A stretch of DNA of 12,862 nt from Spirochaetaceae bacterium (GCA_031285525.1 JAITWB010000003.1:1-12862), one strand, 5' to 3'; numbered from the stretch's first letter, positions 6,762 through 12,761 are shown. Notes: a model not told the origin generated them from the letters alone. A program made the numbers and translations.

Positions 6762-7499
6762 GTGTCATTTAACAAAGAAGAACTTTCAGCGATGCTTCAG
6801 GAGATGGTCGTCAGGATCAAGACAGAGGAAGATATCCTCGAATTGAAAGAGATCGGACGAATATTCAGGAAAAACGTGCCCCTTACCATGCGTTCATACA
6901 TGGCGGCATACTTGCTGAAACAGCTTTCCCTCAATGGAGGGGGGCGTCAAAACGGCGGGCGGAACAATGGACGCCGCCAGGACAGTAGTCGTTATGACAG
7001 CAGTCGTCAGGACGGCAGGGAACAGAGCCGGCAAAAGAAAGAGCGTGAGCCCAGAGGCGGACGTGCCGGAGAGTCAGCCGGAACTGGCAGTTCCAGCGCA
7101 GGAAATATGGGAGCAGAAAAGACGAGGGAGAAGAAGCCTCAGGTCAGAATTCCGCTGGACGAAGCGCTTTCGACCACCCTTTTTCTCAGCGTAGGACGGA
7201 ACAGAAGGGTTTTCCCCCGGGATCTGGTAGCACTCATATCCCATGCAGCGAATATCGACCGGGAACGTATCGGCGACATACGGGTATTGGATAACTATTC
7301 CTTCGTACAACTCCTTTCGGAAGACACCGATGGAATAATCGCTGCCCTGGACGGCTCCGACTACCGGGGAAGGAAATTATCGGTAAGCTATTCCCGTAAA
7401 AAGGAAGAAGACGATGATATTCCCGGCTCTGTAGAGCAACCAGAGACCGACGTTTCTGCATTTCCCGAAGAAGAACCGGAGACGCAGGAGAACAGCTAG
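6762..7499 (+). CDS. DbpA RNA-binding-domain protein with Arg/Gly-rich linker
   Basis: From the GTG start this is 245 residues. Residues 1-57 are helical. Residues about 58-128 are a low-complexity linker rich in Gly, Arg, Gln and Ser, with RGG-like and repeated S-S-R-x-D units, likely disordered and RNA-binding. Residues about 135-212 match the DbpA C-terminal RNA-recognition domain: LFLSVGRNRRVFPRDLVALI, IGDIRVLDNYSFVQL and GRKLSVSYSRKK, the order seen at the end of the DEAD-box helicase DbpA. The tail is acidic. No helicase domain is present, so it is a stand-alone RNA-binding protein, perhaps a ribosome-assembly or RNA-chaperone factor (inference). The ATG at 6744, directly after the upstream stop, is the alternative start but has no ribosome-binding site. 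It is the last gene of the clpP operon and converges on the membrane protein 12 bases away. Confidence 0.8.
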   Translation: MSFNKEELSAMLQEMVVRIKTEEDILELKEIGRIFRKNVPLTMRSYMAAYLLKQLSLNGGGRQNGGRNNGRRQDSSRYDSSRQDGREQSRQKKEREPRGGRAGESAGTGSSSAGNMGAEKTREKKPQVRIPLDEALSTTLFLSVGRNRRVFPRDLVALISHAANIDRERIGDIRVLDNYSFVQLLSEDTDGIIAALDGSDYRGRKLSVSYSRKKEEDDDIPGSVEQPETDVSAFPEEEPETQENS

Positions 7500-7511
7500 T
7501 CAGGGGTTCTC

Positions 7512-8402
7512 TTAAAACAGCAGAGCCAGCAGTATGAGGTACAGAAAAACCGCATTCAGCGCTGCGGCGAGAAAAAACATCACCCGGGAAAAAATCTTTC
7601 CCGGGGGGAATATATCCGAAAACCTGGTGGAAGAGGCATCCTCTTTTTCCCGGGTAATCAGAGCCCCCTCCCGGGGGCTTCTGAATTTTCGGTACAGAAA
7701 AGTGAACAGAATACCCGGCGGAATATAGGGAAGTCCGGGTACACAGAGAAGAATCAGAGACAGTATAATATCCGAATCGTTGCTGTAGTTTCCCAACTGC
7801 TGCACAAGCAGAAAAAATACCGCTGCCATACCGGCAAAGTACGATAACAGGGTAACGACGCTCCTGTCTCCGTATCCACAATGAAAGCTCCCCTCGATAA
7901 CCGACTCTTCAAAGCGTTCGTTTTCTCCGGTATCATCGAGAATTATCAGCAAGGGCGTTTCGGGAGTTCCGAAAAAGGTTACTGCCCCGTTCTCTGAGAG
8001 TACCCGTCCGGCTGCATAGACCCGCAAACCCGTTTCGAGGGAAGCAACCTTTGACCAGGGGAGACTCCTTAGTTCAAAATGCTCCCGGGAACCCTCTTTT
8101 TTCCACTCCAGATAACAGAATTTCGCATTTTCGTATTTCACCGCCACGGTTCTCGGACCGTTTCGAATCCACAGAATCCCCGGCTCCTCAAAGGCATCGA
8201 AGACCCCATAAAATCTGCCGGAAAAGGAACTACGCCTTTCAGATGCATCCCTTCTGTCTACCCAATCGGGATACTCTTGAGTTCCCTTGAACAAGAGCCG
8301 CAGTTTCTTTCCCATAAAAAAACGGCGGATATAATCAAGCAGAGGAATAATGAGATAACAGAGGACTGCGGCAATGATGGTCAGTAAAAATGCTGTCGTC
8401 AT
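7512..8402 (-). CDS. Unknown multi-spanning membrane protein
   Basis: I do not recognise a family. With the ATG at 8402 as residue 1, the 296-residue protein has one membrane helix at the N-terminus (about 2-24, ending LLDYIRRFF). A long soluble region (about 30-185) is rich in beta-strand character: GRFYGVFDAF, ILWIRNGPRTVAVKYE, GLRVYAAGRVL and PLLIILDDTGENERFEESVIEG. Then come three or four hydrophobic helices (about 186-212, 215-245 and 268-296), with a basic/acidic cytoplasmic-looking loop between the last ones. This layout resembles membrane proteins with an embedded soluble domain near an E3-ligase-like or GIDE-like fold, but that is only an impression. An ATG at 8420 is in frame, but it lies upstream of a -10 box that sits exactly six bases before 8402, so 8402 is preferred. 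It converges on the clpP operon. Confidence 0.72.
   Translation of the reverse strand: MTTAFLLTIIAAVLCYLIIPLLDYIRRFFMGKKLRLLFKGTQEYPDWVDRRDASERRSSFSGRFYGVFDAFEEPGILWIRNGPRTVAVKYENAKFCYLEWKKEGSREHFELRSLPWSKVASLETGLRVYAAGRVLSENGAVTFFGTPETPLLIILDDTGENERFEESVIEGSFHCGYGDRSVVTLLSYFAGMAAVFFLLVQQLGNYSNDSDIILSLILLCVPGLPYIPPGILFTFLYRKFRSPREGALITREKEDASSTRFSDIFPPGKIFSRVMFFLAAALNAVFLYLILLALLF
7583..7605. other. CCCGGG-based hairpin just beyond the clpP operon
   Basis: CCCGGGAAA (7583-7591) and TTTCCCGGG (7597-7605) form a perfect 9-bp stem with a five-base loop, inside the 3' part of the opposing membrane-protein gene. A second perfect 7-bp stem, AGCCCCC/GGGGGCT, lies at 7662-7679. Neither has a proper T-run. 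They could slow or end read-through from the clpP operon, or simply reflect codon choice. Confidence 0.3.
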
Positions 8403-8408
8403 GGTATC

Positions 8409-8417
8409 AGTATAACA
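8409..8417 (-). promoter_or_regulatory. Extended -10 promoter giving a leaderless start
   Basis: On the minus strand TG-T-TATACT (8417-8409) is an extended -10 element ending six bases before the ATG at 8402, so transcription should begin at or next to the start codon. No good -35 is seen at normal spacing, which is usual for extended -10 promoters. No Shine-Dalgarno is present. Confidence 0.45.
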
Positions 8418-8434
8418 CATCCCAAGCGATAATC

Positions 8435-8475
8435 GTTCTTACAAATTGTCAATTAAATTGATAATTTGTAAGAAC
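8435..8475. repeat. 41-base near-perfect palindrome
   Basis: The 20-base arms 8435-8454 (GTTCTTACAAATTGTCAATT) and 8456-8475 match as inverted repeats at 19 of 20 positions around a single central A. It starts ten bases after the stop of the GSGSI lipoprotein and ends about 18 bases above the -10 box of the membrane-protein gene. It is AT-rich and lacks a T-run on either side, so it is more like a regulator site or small palindromic element than a standard terminator. Confidence 0.75.
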
Positions 8476-8484
8476 AGGATCTAT

Positions 8485-9204
8485 TTACAATGTTTTTGCA
8501 CTTCCAGTACCGGTTTTGTCTATGGATTGCGTTGGGGTTCCTTTATACCAGATAGTACCGCTGCCGAATATTTCTCCGGTCAGAGCATCTGTTACCCATA
8601 TTTTTATACTGCCGCTGCCTGAAACAGTGATATCGGCATTTTTCACCCCATGATTTTGTGCATCAATACTCCCGGAACCGAATATATCCACAGAGAGCGT
8701 ATCTGTCGCCATTGTCTTTATGGAACCGCTTCCAGAAAGGTCTATAGTATTATATTGCACTTGATACGTCTGGGTATCGATACTTCCAGAACCAAAAAGA
8801 CCAATTTTAAAGGCAGACGTAGTTCCTGTATTAACTTTAATGCTTCCTGAACCGTTTAAACTAACTGCTTCTAATTCAGGCATATACACATCAATTACCA
8901 GTTGTGTTGGTTTGTACTGATTATTATTGTCTTCTATATGCAGCGTATTATTCCTAACAGCGATTCCAATGTCATCCTGAATATTACTGTCGGTTGTTAC
9001 TACCAATTTATAATCCTCAGCAGGATATATATGTATATTTCCTATGCCATTACCTACAACAGTATTAAATCCGCTCACTGTTTTTTCCTGACTGGTAATA
9101 ATTCCATCTCCTTTTTTAGCGTTTAGATCCCAAAAATTACAACCAGTTACAAAACTCATTACTATCAACACCAGAAAAAATAATACAAGACCTTTCCTTT
9201 CCAT
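8485..9204 (-). CDS. Lipoprotein with head-GIN-type (DUF2807) beta-repeat domain
   Basis: This 239-residue protein starts with a lipoprotein signal peptide ending FVTG-C22, so it is anchored to a membrane on the outside. The body fits the DUF2807 or head GIN family: it begins EKTVSGFNTVVGNGIGNIHI, then repeated GSGSI motifs at 118, 138, 158, 176 and 196 and GSGTI at 214. The repeats are spaced 18-20 residues apart, as expected of stacked beta-helix rungs, and alternate between a following Lys and a following Asp for the first five. The family is of unknown function; adhesion or surface roles are proposed only by name. AGGAAGG lies five bases before the ATG. The gene is clearly more AT-rich than its neighbours, which may mean recent acquisition. 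Its own weak promoter may be TTTAAA and TATAAC between 9250 and 9275. Family confidence is good. Confidence 0.85.
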   Translation of the reverse strand: MERKGLVLFFLVLIVMSFVTGCNFWDLNAKKGDGIITSQEKTVSGFNTVVGNGIGNIHIYPAEDYKLVVTTDSNIQDDIGIAVRNNTLHIEDNNNQYKPTQLVIDVYMPELEAVSLNGSGSIKVNTGTTSAFKIGLFGSGSIDTQTYQVQYNTIDLSGSGSIKTMATDTLSVDIFGSGSIDAQNHGVKNADITVSGSGSIKIWVTDALTGEIFGSGTIWYKGTPTQSIDKTGTGSAKTL

Positions 9205-9293
9205 GGAATCCTTCCTCTAAAATATAGTGGATGATCGCTAATCACCTGTTATATACAACACTTGAGACGTTTAAATTTGTTACCTTTTATTTT

Positions 9294-9328
9294 AAATAAA
9301 AACCCCGCTCCTTTTGAGGGGAGCGGGG
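9294..9328 (-). terminator. Strong Rho-independent terminator
   Basis: On the minus strand CCCCGCTCC (9328-9320) and GGAGCGGGG (9311-9303) form a perfect 9-bp GC-rich stem with an eight-base loop, followed by TTTTTATTT. The + strand has no T-run after the stem. It ends the candidate small RNA and would also stop read-through from the phosphate transporter gene. Confidence 0.88.
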
Positions 9329-9376
9329 AATTGGAGAGAGTTTATCATGACAATCAAAGTGACACCTTGCTGTCAC
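9295..9376 (-). ncRNA. Candidate small RNA of about 80 bases
   Basis: A near-consensus promoter is followed about 80 bases later by a strong intrinsic terminator, with no supported reading frame between. The predicted RNA starts with a 6-bp hairpin (GTGACA, loop GCAAGG, TGTCAC; 9376-9359). It then has about 30 single-stranded bases containing ACTCTCTCC, which could pair with Shine-Dalgarno sequences, then the terminator hairpin with a C-rich loop (CCTCAAAA). This three-part design is typical of trans-acting regulatory RNAs. It could instead be an attenuated leader of the downstream lipoprotein gene, 90 bases away, but I see no antiterminator pairing. It resembles no known RNA family that I can name. 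No Hfq-binding claim is made beyond the terminal U-run. Confidence 0.6.
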
Positions 9377-9380
9377 TCAT

Positions 9381-9409
9381 ATAATACATACTCTATAGAG
9401 AATAGTCAA
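9381..9409 (-). promoter_or_regulatory. Near-consensus sigma-70 promoter of the candidate small RNA
   Basis: On the minus strand TTGACT (9409-9404) and TATTAT (9386-9381) are exactly 17 bases apart, each differing from consensus at one position, and a T-run lies just upstream. The start would fall at about 9376-9373. Confidence 0.75.
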
Positions 9410-9457
9410 GAAAAAAATGCATAAAATTCAGTCATTTTCTCCAAAAAAGGTGTTTTC

Positions 9458-11119
9458 TTACCTTGAACTGGCCAATGCCTCGGCGATATCAAAAGCGTGG
9501 TCGCCCATCTTTTCTATGTGACGAACGATATCGAGATAGAGTAGCTCCGTCTTAACATCCGCGCCCGCTTCAAGGCGTTTACGGGCGACCTTTTTGAGCT
9601 CCTTGCGGAAGCGATCTATCTCATCTTCAAAGTTACGGGCAGTGACAAGACCGTCGGTAGAGAGGTGGCTGTTTATGTGTTTCTTGATAAAATCGAGGAA
9701 ACGCTGTACCAAGCTTATATAGGGACTCAACCGATTGATATCGTCGTCCTGGAATTTCATCTTCTTTTCAATACTCCGGTTCATGAGCAGGGCAACGCTG
9801 TAACAACTGTCGGTGATGCTTTCAATGTCATCCACCACGTGGAGCATGACGGTAATGTTTTTCTTTGTCCGGTACGAAAGAGGCAGTTCCGACGACAAGA
9901 CGAGAAACCGTGAAAGTCCTTCCTGCATCTGGTCAGCATAGTCCTCAAGCTCCGCCAGTTTATCCAGCTGGGAGATAATAAGCTGGGGATCCTTATCGCT
10001 GCCGATGCTCTCCGTGAGCATATCCACCATACGGATAGCCACATCGGTCATGTCGGACAGTTCTTTTTCGGCTCTGATGATATAAGATTCAGCGCTTTCC
10101 TTGATACCGGTGGAAACAAAATCGAGCCGATACACTTCGGGGGTCTCATTCGCCTCAGGGTTAATGATCCGCTCTGTAAGAACCGCAAGCTGTTTGACAA
10201 AGGGCAGGAACACCAAGGTACACAGGAGGTTAAAAACCGTATGAAGCATGGCGATATGGGTCGTTATGGAAGCTTCCACCGGCCCGGGAATCAGAAAATC
10301 AACCACCACGAGCAGAGGATGCATGAATAAGGCGGCAAGGATTGTTCCGATAACATTGAACAGCACATGCACCAGCGCCGCCCGTCTGGCGTTGACCTTC
10401 GTCCCAATTGCAGCGAGAACCGCATCGATAGTGGTTCCCACATTACTGCCCAGAACCATAGCCGCAGCGAATTCCCAGGGGAGCAGCCCCCGGAATGCCA
10501 GGGTTATGATAATCGCCGTGGACGCACTGGAGGAGTGGATGATAACGGTTATAAGCCCGCCTGCGAGAATACCGATGAGGGTACTCAGGATTCCCCTGTC
10601 GGTAAATGCAGAAAGGAAGGAAATAGTATCCGCATCGATAGGAGGAAGCGCCTTGGAAAGCATATCCAGCCCCAAAAAGAGCAGCCCAAAGCCCATAAGG
10701 GTCTCGCCGAGTCCCTCTTTCTTCCATCGCTTGATAAAGGTCAGAAAAAATCCGATTCCAAAGGCGGGTACCGCAAAAAGGGTGAGCTTGAAATTGAAAC
10801 CGATAAGGGAGACAATCCACGCTGTTATGGTGGTACCGATGTTCGCCCCGAAAATAACGCCGATAGACTGGGTAAGGGTAAGCAAACCTGCATTAACAAA
10901 GGAAACAACCATTACAGTGGTTGCGCTGGAAGACTGGATTACCACGGTGATAAGCAAGCCCGTCAAAACCGCCAAAAAACGGTTACCGGTCATAAACTTC
11001 AGCACTTTGTGCAGCTTTTCTCCGGCTGTCTTCTGGATTCCGTCACTCATCATCTTCATCCCATACAAAAGGAACCCAAGACTTCCGATTATCTGAAAAA
11101 TAATAGATACAACTGCCAT
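9458..11119 (-). CDS. Na+/phosphate cotransporter family protein with PhoU-like C-terminal domain
   Basis: This NptA/YjbB-type inner-membrane protein has about 553 residues. The family moves phosphate with sodium, as uptake or export. Two inverted membrane repeats are evident: QSSSATT near residue 62 with GANIGTT near 91, and HSSSAST near 195 with GSNVGTT near 224. The second repeat has His where Gln is usual. About eight or nine membrane helices run to about 330. Residues about 336-550 are helical and PhoU-like (ADQMQEGLSRFL; HIEKMGDHAFDIAEAL at the end). The ATG at 11119 is chosen. Longer forms add a basic, non-family N-terminus, cross the divergent gene's promoter and lack a ribosome-binding site. 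A good promoter sits so close that the message is probably leaderless. A weak hairpin with TTTTTT overlaps the stop; the strong terminator is 130 bases further. Family is secure; direction of transport is unknown. Confidence 0.93.
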   Translation of the reverse strand: MAVVSIIFQIIGSLGFLLYGMKMMSDGIQKTAGEKLHKVLKFMTGNRFLAVLTGLLITVVIQSSSATTVMVVSFVNAGLLTLTQSIGVIFGANIGTTITAWIVSLIGFNFKLTLFAVPAFGIGFFLTFIKRWKKEGLGETLMGFGLLFLGLDMLSKALPPIDADTISFLSAFTDRGILSTLIGILAGGLITVIIHSSSASTAIIITLAFRGLLPWEFAAAMVLGSNVGTTIDAVLAAIGTKVNARRAALVHVLFNVIGTILAALFMHPLLVVVDFLIPGPVEASITTHIAMLHTVFNLLCTLVFLPFVKQLAVLTERIINPEANETPEVYRLDFVSTGIKESAESYIIRAEKELSDMTDVAIRMVDMLTESIGSDKDPQLIISQLDKLAELEDYADQMQEGLSRFLVLSSELPLSYRTKKNITVMLHVVDDIESITDSCYSVALLMNRSIEKKMKFQDDDINRLSPYISLVQRFLDFIKKHINSHLSTDGLVTARNFEDEIDRFRKELKKVARKRLEAGADVKTELLYLDIVRHIEKMGDHAFDIAEALASSR

Positions 11120-11125
11120 ATTTTC

Positions 11126-11154
11126 ACCATAACAGAATAGGGAACTCTTTTCAA
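11126..11154 (-). promoter_or_regulatory. Promoter of the phosphate transporter gene, leaderless type
   Basis: On the minus strand TTGAAA (11154-11149) and TATGGT (11131-11126) are 17 bases apart, with an extended TG before the -10. The -10 ends six bases before the ATG at 11119. Its -35 overlaps the -35 of the divergent lipoprotein promoter. Confidence 0.55.
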
Positions 11155-11177
11155 CCTGAGCGATTACATTGTAGTAT
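11148..11177 (+). promoter_or_regulatory. Candidate promoter of the divergent lipoprotein gene, leaderless type
   Basis: TTTTCA (11148-11153) and TAGTAT (11172-11177) are 18 bases apart. The -10 ends six bases before the ATG at 11184, and no Shine-Dalgarno precedes it. Each box matches consensus at four of six positions, so this is weaker than its divergent partner. Confidence 0.4.
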
Positions 11178-11183
11178 TGATGT

Positions 11184-11954
11184 ATGATGCGTAGTTTTAG
11201 ATATCTCCTTCTTCTGAGCATGGTGTTCTACCCGCTTCTCGTAACCGGATGTTTTTCAGATACAGAACAGAATGCGGCTCAGAGAACCAGTACAGTCCAG
11301 GGTTCTTCGGCGCCTGCAATAGAGGAACCGGCACCCAAACTCTGGGGTCCTTCAACGAAAAAAGTATGCGTCGTTTTCGGCCCCGGATACACTGAACCGG
11401 AATTCACCGAAAAAACGCTGTCCATGCTCTCCGAACAATTCGGACTTGAAGGGGAAGGAGGCCTCATCCGCCCCCTCTTTTACCCCGATGACTTTCTCTA
11501 TTTCGGAATCGTCCGCATTTCACGGCTCAGCGAGCTGGCTTCGGATCCGGCGGTCTCCGCTGTCATCACCCTCGGCGGACCTGACGGAACTGCCCTGGGG
11601 CTTTCGACCCTTCGGGCGCAGCGCAGCGATATCAGAATTATTTCCGCCTTTCCCCAGGATGACCCCATAGCAATAGAGGGGGTCTCTCACGGAGTTATCG
11701 ATTTTGCCCGTGAAGAGGAGTCTCTCATAGCAGAGGAGCAGTCTCTGGAGGAAGATCTGAAGGCAGTTCCCGACATGATCGTACCGATGATCGATTTTGC
11801 CATTTCCGACTATACCCCTCAAATGGGTGAACCCCTACGGGGAGTTATAGCGGATCTCTTCGATTCCTGGACGGTCTCTTTCTATACGGATCCCGAAACC
11901 GGTATGAGGTCCGGGAATCATTTCATACTCACGGAGAAACAGGAAGCCCTATGA
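11184..11954 (+). CDS. Lipoprotein with periplasmic-binding-protein-like fold (possibly DUF3798-related)
   Basis: This 256-residue protein has a lipoprotein signal: MMRSFRYLLLL, a hydrophobic core, then LVTG-C23. A low-complexity linker (24-56) follows. The rest alternates strands and helices like a periplasmic binding protein domain: KKVCVVFGPGYTEPEF (59-74), ELASDPAVSAVITLGGPDG (117-135), STLRAQRSDIRIISAFPQDDP (141-161) and VSHGVIDF (167-174). The pattern of a search over units 'at positions' followed by a 'read date of claim' strand resembles DUF3798 proteins, from memory. It is shorter than full binding proteins, so it may be a reduced form. The function is unknown. It overlaps the following phosphodiesterase gene by four bases (ATGA), so the two are translationally coupled. 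Gene reality is high; the family is tentative. Confidence 0.75.
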   Translation: MMRSFRYLLLLSMVFYPLLVTGCFSDTEQNAAQRTSTVQGSSAPAIEEPAPKLWGPSTKKVCVVFGPGYTEPEFTEKTLSMLSEQFGLEGEGGLIRPLFYPDDFLYFGIVRISRLSELASDPAVSAVITLGGPDGTALGLSTLRAQRSDIRIISAFPQDDPIAIEGVSHGVIDFAREEESLIAEEQSLEEDLKAVPDMIVPMIDFAISDYTPQMGEPLRGVIADLFDSWTVSFYTDPETGMRSGNHFILTEKQEAL

Positions 11955-12622
11955 ACGACCTTTGCCAGATAGATTCACTGCTCATAGGCAGCCGGGAGGC
12001 AGCCGAAGAACTCGAACAAAAGGAGAGCGCCCGCTTGCTGGTGGTCTCCGATTCCCACGGAAAAACCGATGTCCTGGAAGGGATTATCAAGAAATTCGGC
12101 CCCGACTGCGACGCCCTCATCTTTTCCGGAGACGGCTGCTGGGACATAGCATCCTGCCTCGAAAAGGCCTATACGAACACCGCCCTCAAGGAAGCTCTCC
12201 CGCCAGTGCTTGCCCTTGCCCGGGGCAACGGCGACGAGGAGCAGTACCGGGTCATCACCGATGACGGCACAGGCTTCCCGATGTACGTCACTGACCGGCA
12301 GATCCTCAAAGCTGCCGGACGCAAGATATTCATCACCCACGGCCACCGCCAGCGGGTCGAATACGGCACCAACGCCCTTCTCGCCTCATCGGAAGTACTC
12401 GACTGCGATCTCGTCTTTTTCGGCCATACCCATAGACCGTATATGTACGAAGAAAAGAACAGCCTCCTCCTCAACCCCGGCAGCTGCGCCCGCCCGAGAG
12501 GCGGAGTCCCCCCCACCATTGCCATCGTGGAGTACCCCAGCGTCGAGGAGCTGTACAGTGTGGAGTTTTACCAGATAGAGGAAAGCTTTGGCAGGTATAA
12601 GTTTTCACGGTTTTATAATTAG
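11951..12622 (+). CDS. YfcE/MJ0936-type metallophosphodiesterase
   Basis: The calcineurin-like metal-dependent phosphodiesterase motifs are all present in 223 residues: D34-S-H36 (VVSDSHG), G60-D61, G92-N93-G-D95 (usually GNCD; the Cys is Gly here), H130-G-H132, and G158-H159-T-H161 followed by RP. N175-P-G-S completes the family end block. These residues bind two metal ions and cleave phosphodiesters in the cytoplasm; the natural substrate of this family is not known from sequence. About 27 residues precede the first beta-strand, where YfcE-type enzymes usually start at once, so there is an N-terminal extension. The start ATG lies inside the ATGA overlap with the lipoprotein gene. A further gene start follows 16 bases after the stop, but it is broken by an insertion sequence. 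Confidence 0.92.
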   Translation: MNDLCQIDSLLIGSREAAEELEQKESARLLVVSDSHGKTDVLEGIIKKFGPDCDALIFSGDGCWDIASCLEKAYTNTALKEALPPVLALARGNGDEEQYRVITDDGTGFPMYVTDRQILKAAGRKIFITHGHRQRVEYGTNALLASSEVLDCDLVFFGHTHRPYMYEEKNSLLLNPGSCARPRGGVPPTIAIVEYPSVEELYSVEFYQIEESFGRYKFSRFYN

Positions 12623-12638
12623 AGAAAAGGTAAAGCAA

Positions 12639-12657
12639 ATGGATATTATTGACTATA
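12639..12657 (+). pseudogene. Start of a downstream gene apparently interrupted by an insertion sequence
   Basis: An ATG at 12639, preceded by AAAGG eight bases away and lying 16 bases after the phosphodiesterase stop, opens a frame M-D-I-I-D-Y before the apparent insertion-sequence end at 12658. Read on into the element, it stops after 16 codons. This looks like a third operon gene cut near its start, but the remainder would lie beyond the window. Confidence 0.35.
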
Positions 12658-12703
12658 GAGCCTGTTGCAAAACTCCTAAAAAGAAGTGAAGAGGTATAAA
12701 AAA

Positions 12704-12760
12704 GCGAAGGAATCTGATAAGATTAATGGTGACTAAACCAACTAATCAGGAGACCTTCGC
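12704..12760 (+). promoter_or_regulatory. Leader hairpin covering the transposase ribosome-binding site
   Basis: GCGAAGG (12704-12710) pairs with CCTTCGC (12754-12760), and CTGAT (12714-12718) pairs with ATCAG (12745-12749). AGGAG (12748-12752), the ribosome-binding site, falls partly in the inner stem and partly in the internal loop, next to the ATG at 12762. Such a structure would block translation in read-through transcripts. Confidence 0.5.
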
Positions 12761-12761
12761 C

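Noticed and set aside
6970..7020. Tandem repeat in the DbpA-domain linker
   Set aside because: The roughly 15-base units (GACAGYAGTCGT) repeat only about twice, as expected of a low-complexity Arg/Ser/Asp linker. They are not a separate element.
9359..9376. GTGACA/TGTCAC as a stand-alone operator
   Set aside because: It lies just downstream of the predicted start of the small RNA and is better explained as its 5' hairpin, although a dual role cannot be excluded.
9298..9380. Short peptides within the candidate small RNA (8 and 18 codons)
   Set aside because: Neither has a ribosome-binding site. One starts before the predicted transcription start and the other runs through the terminator stem.
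9429..9461. Weak terminator right at the end of the phosphate transporter gene
   Set aside because: AAGGT/ACCTT followed by a T-run gives only 5 bp and includes the stop codon. It is too weak to list beside the strong terminator at 9294-9328.
10248..11140. Long + strand frames antisense to the phosphate transporter (282 and 257 codons)
   Set aside because: They are mirror frames of a strongly supported gene, with basic low-complexity translations and no start signals or family features.
11120..11221. N-terminal extension of the phosphate transporter up to position 11221
   Set aside because: The extra 34 residues are basic and unlike the family, pass through both divergent promoters and the start of the opposing gene, and lack a ribosome-binding site.
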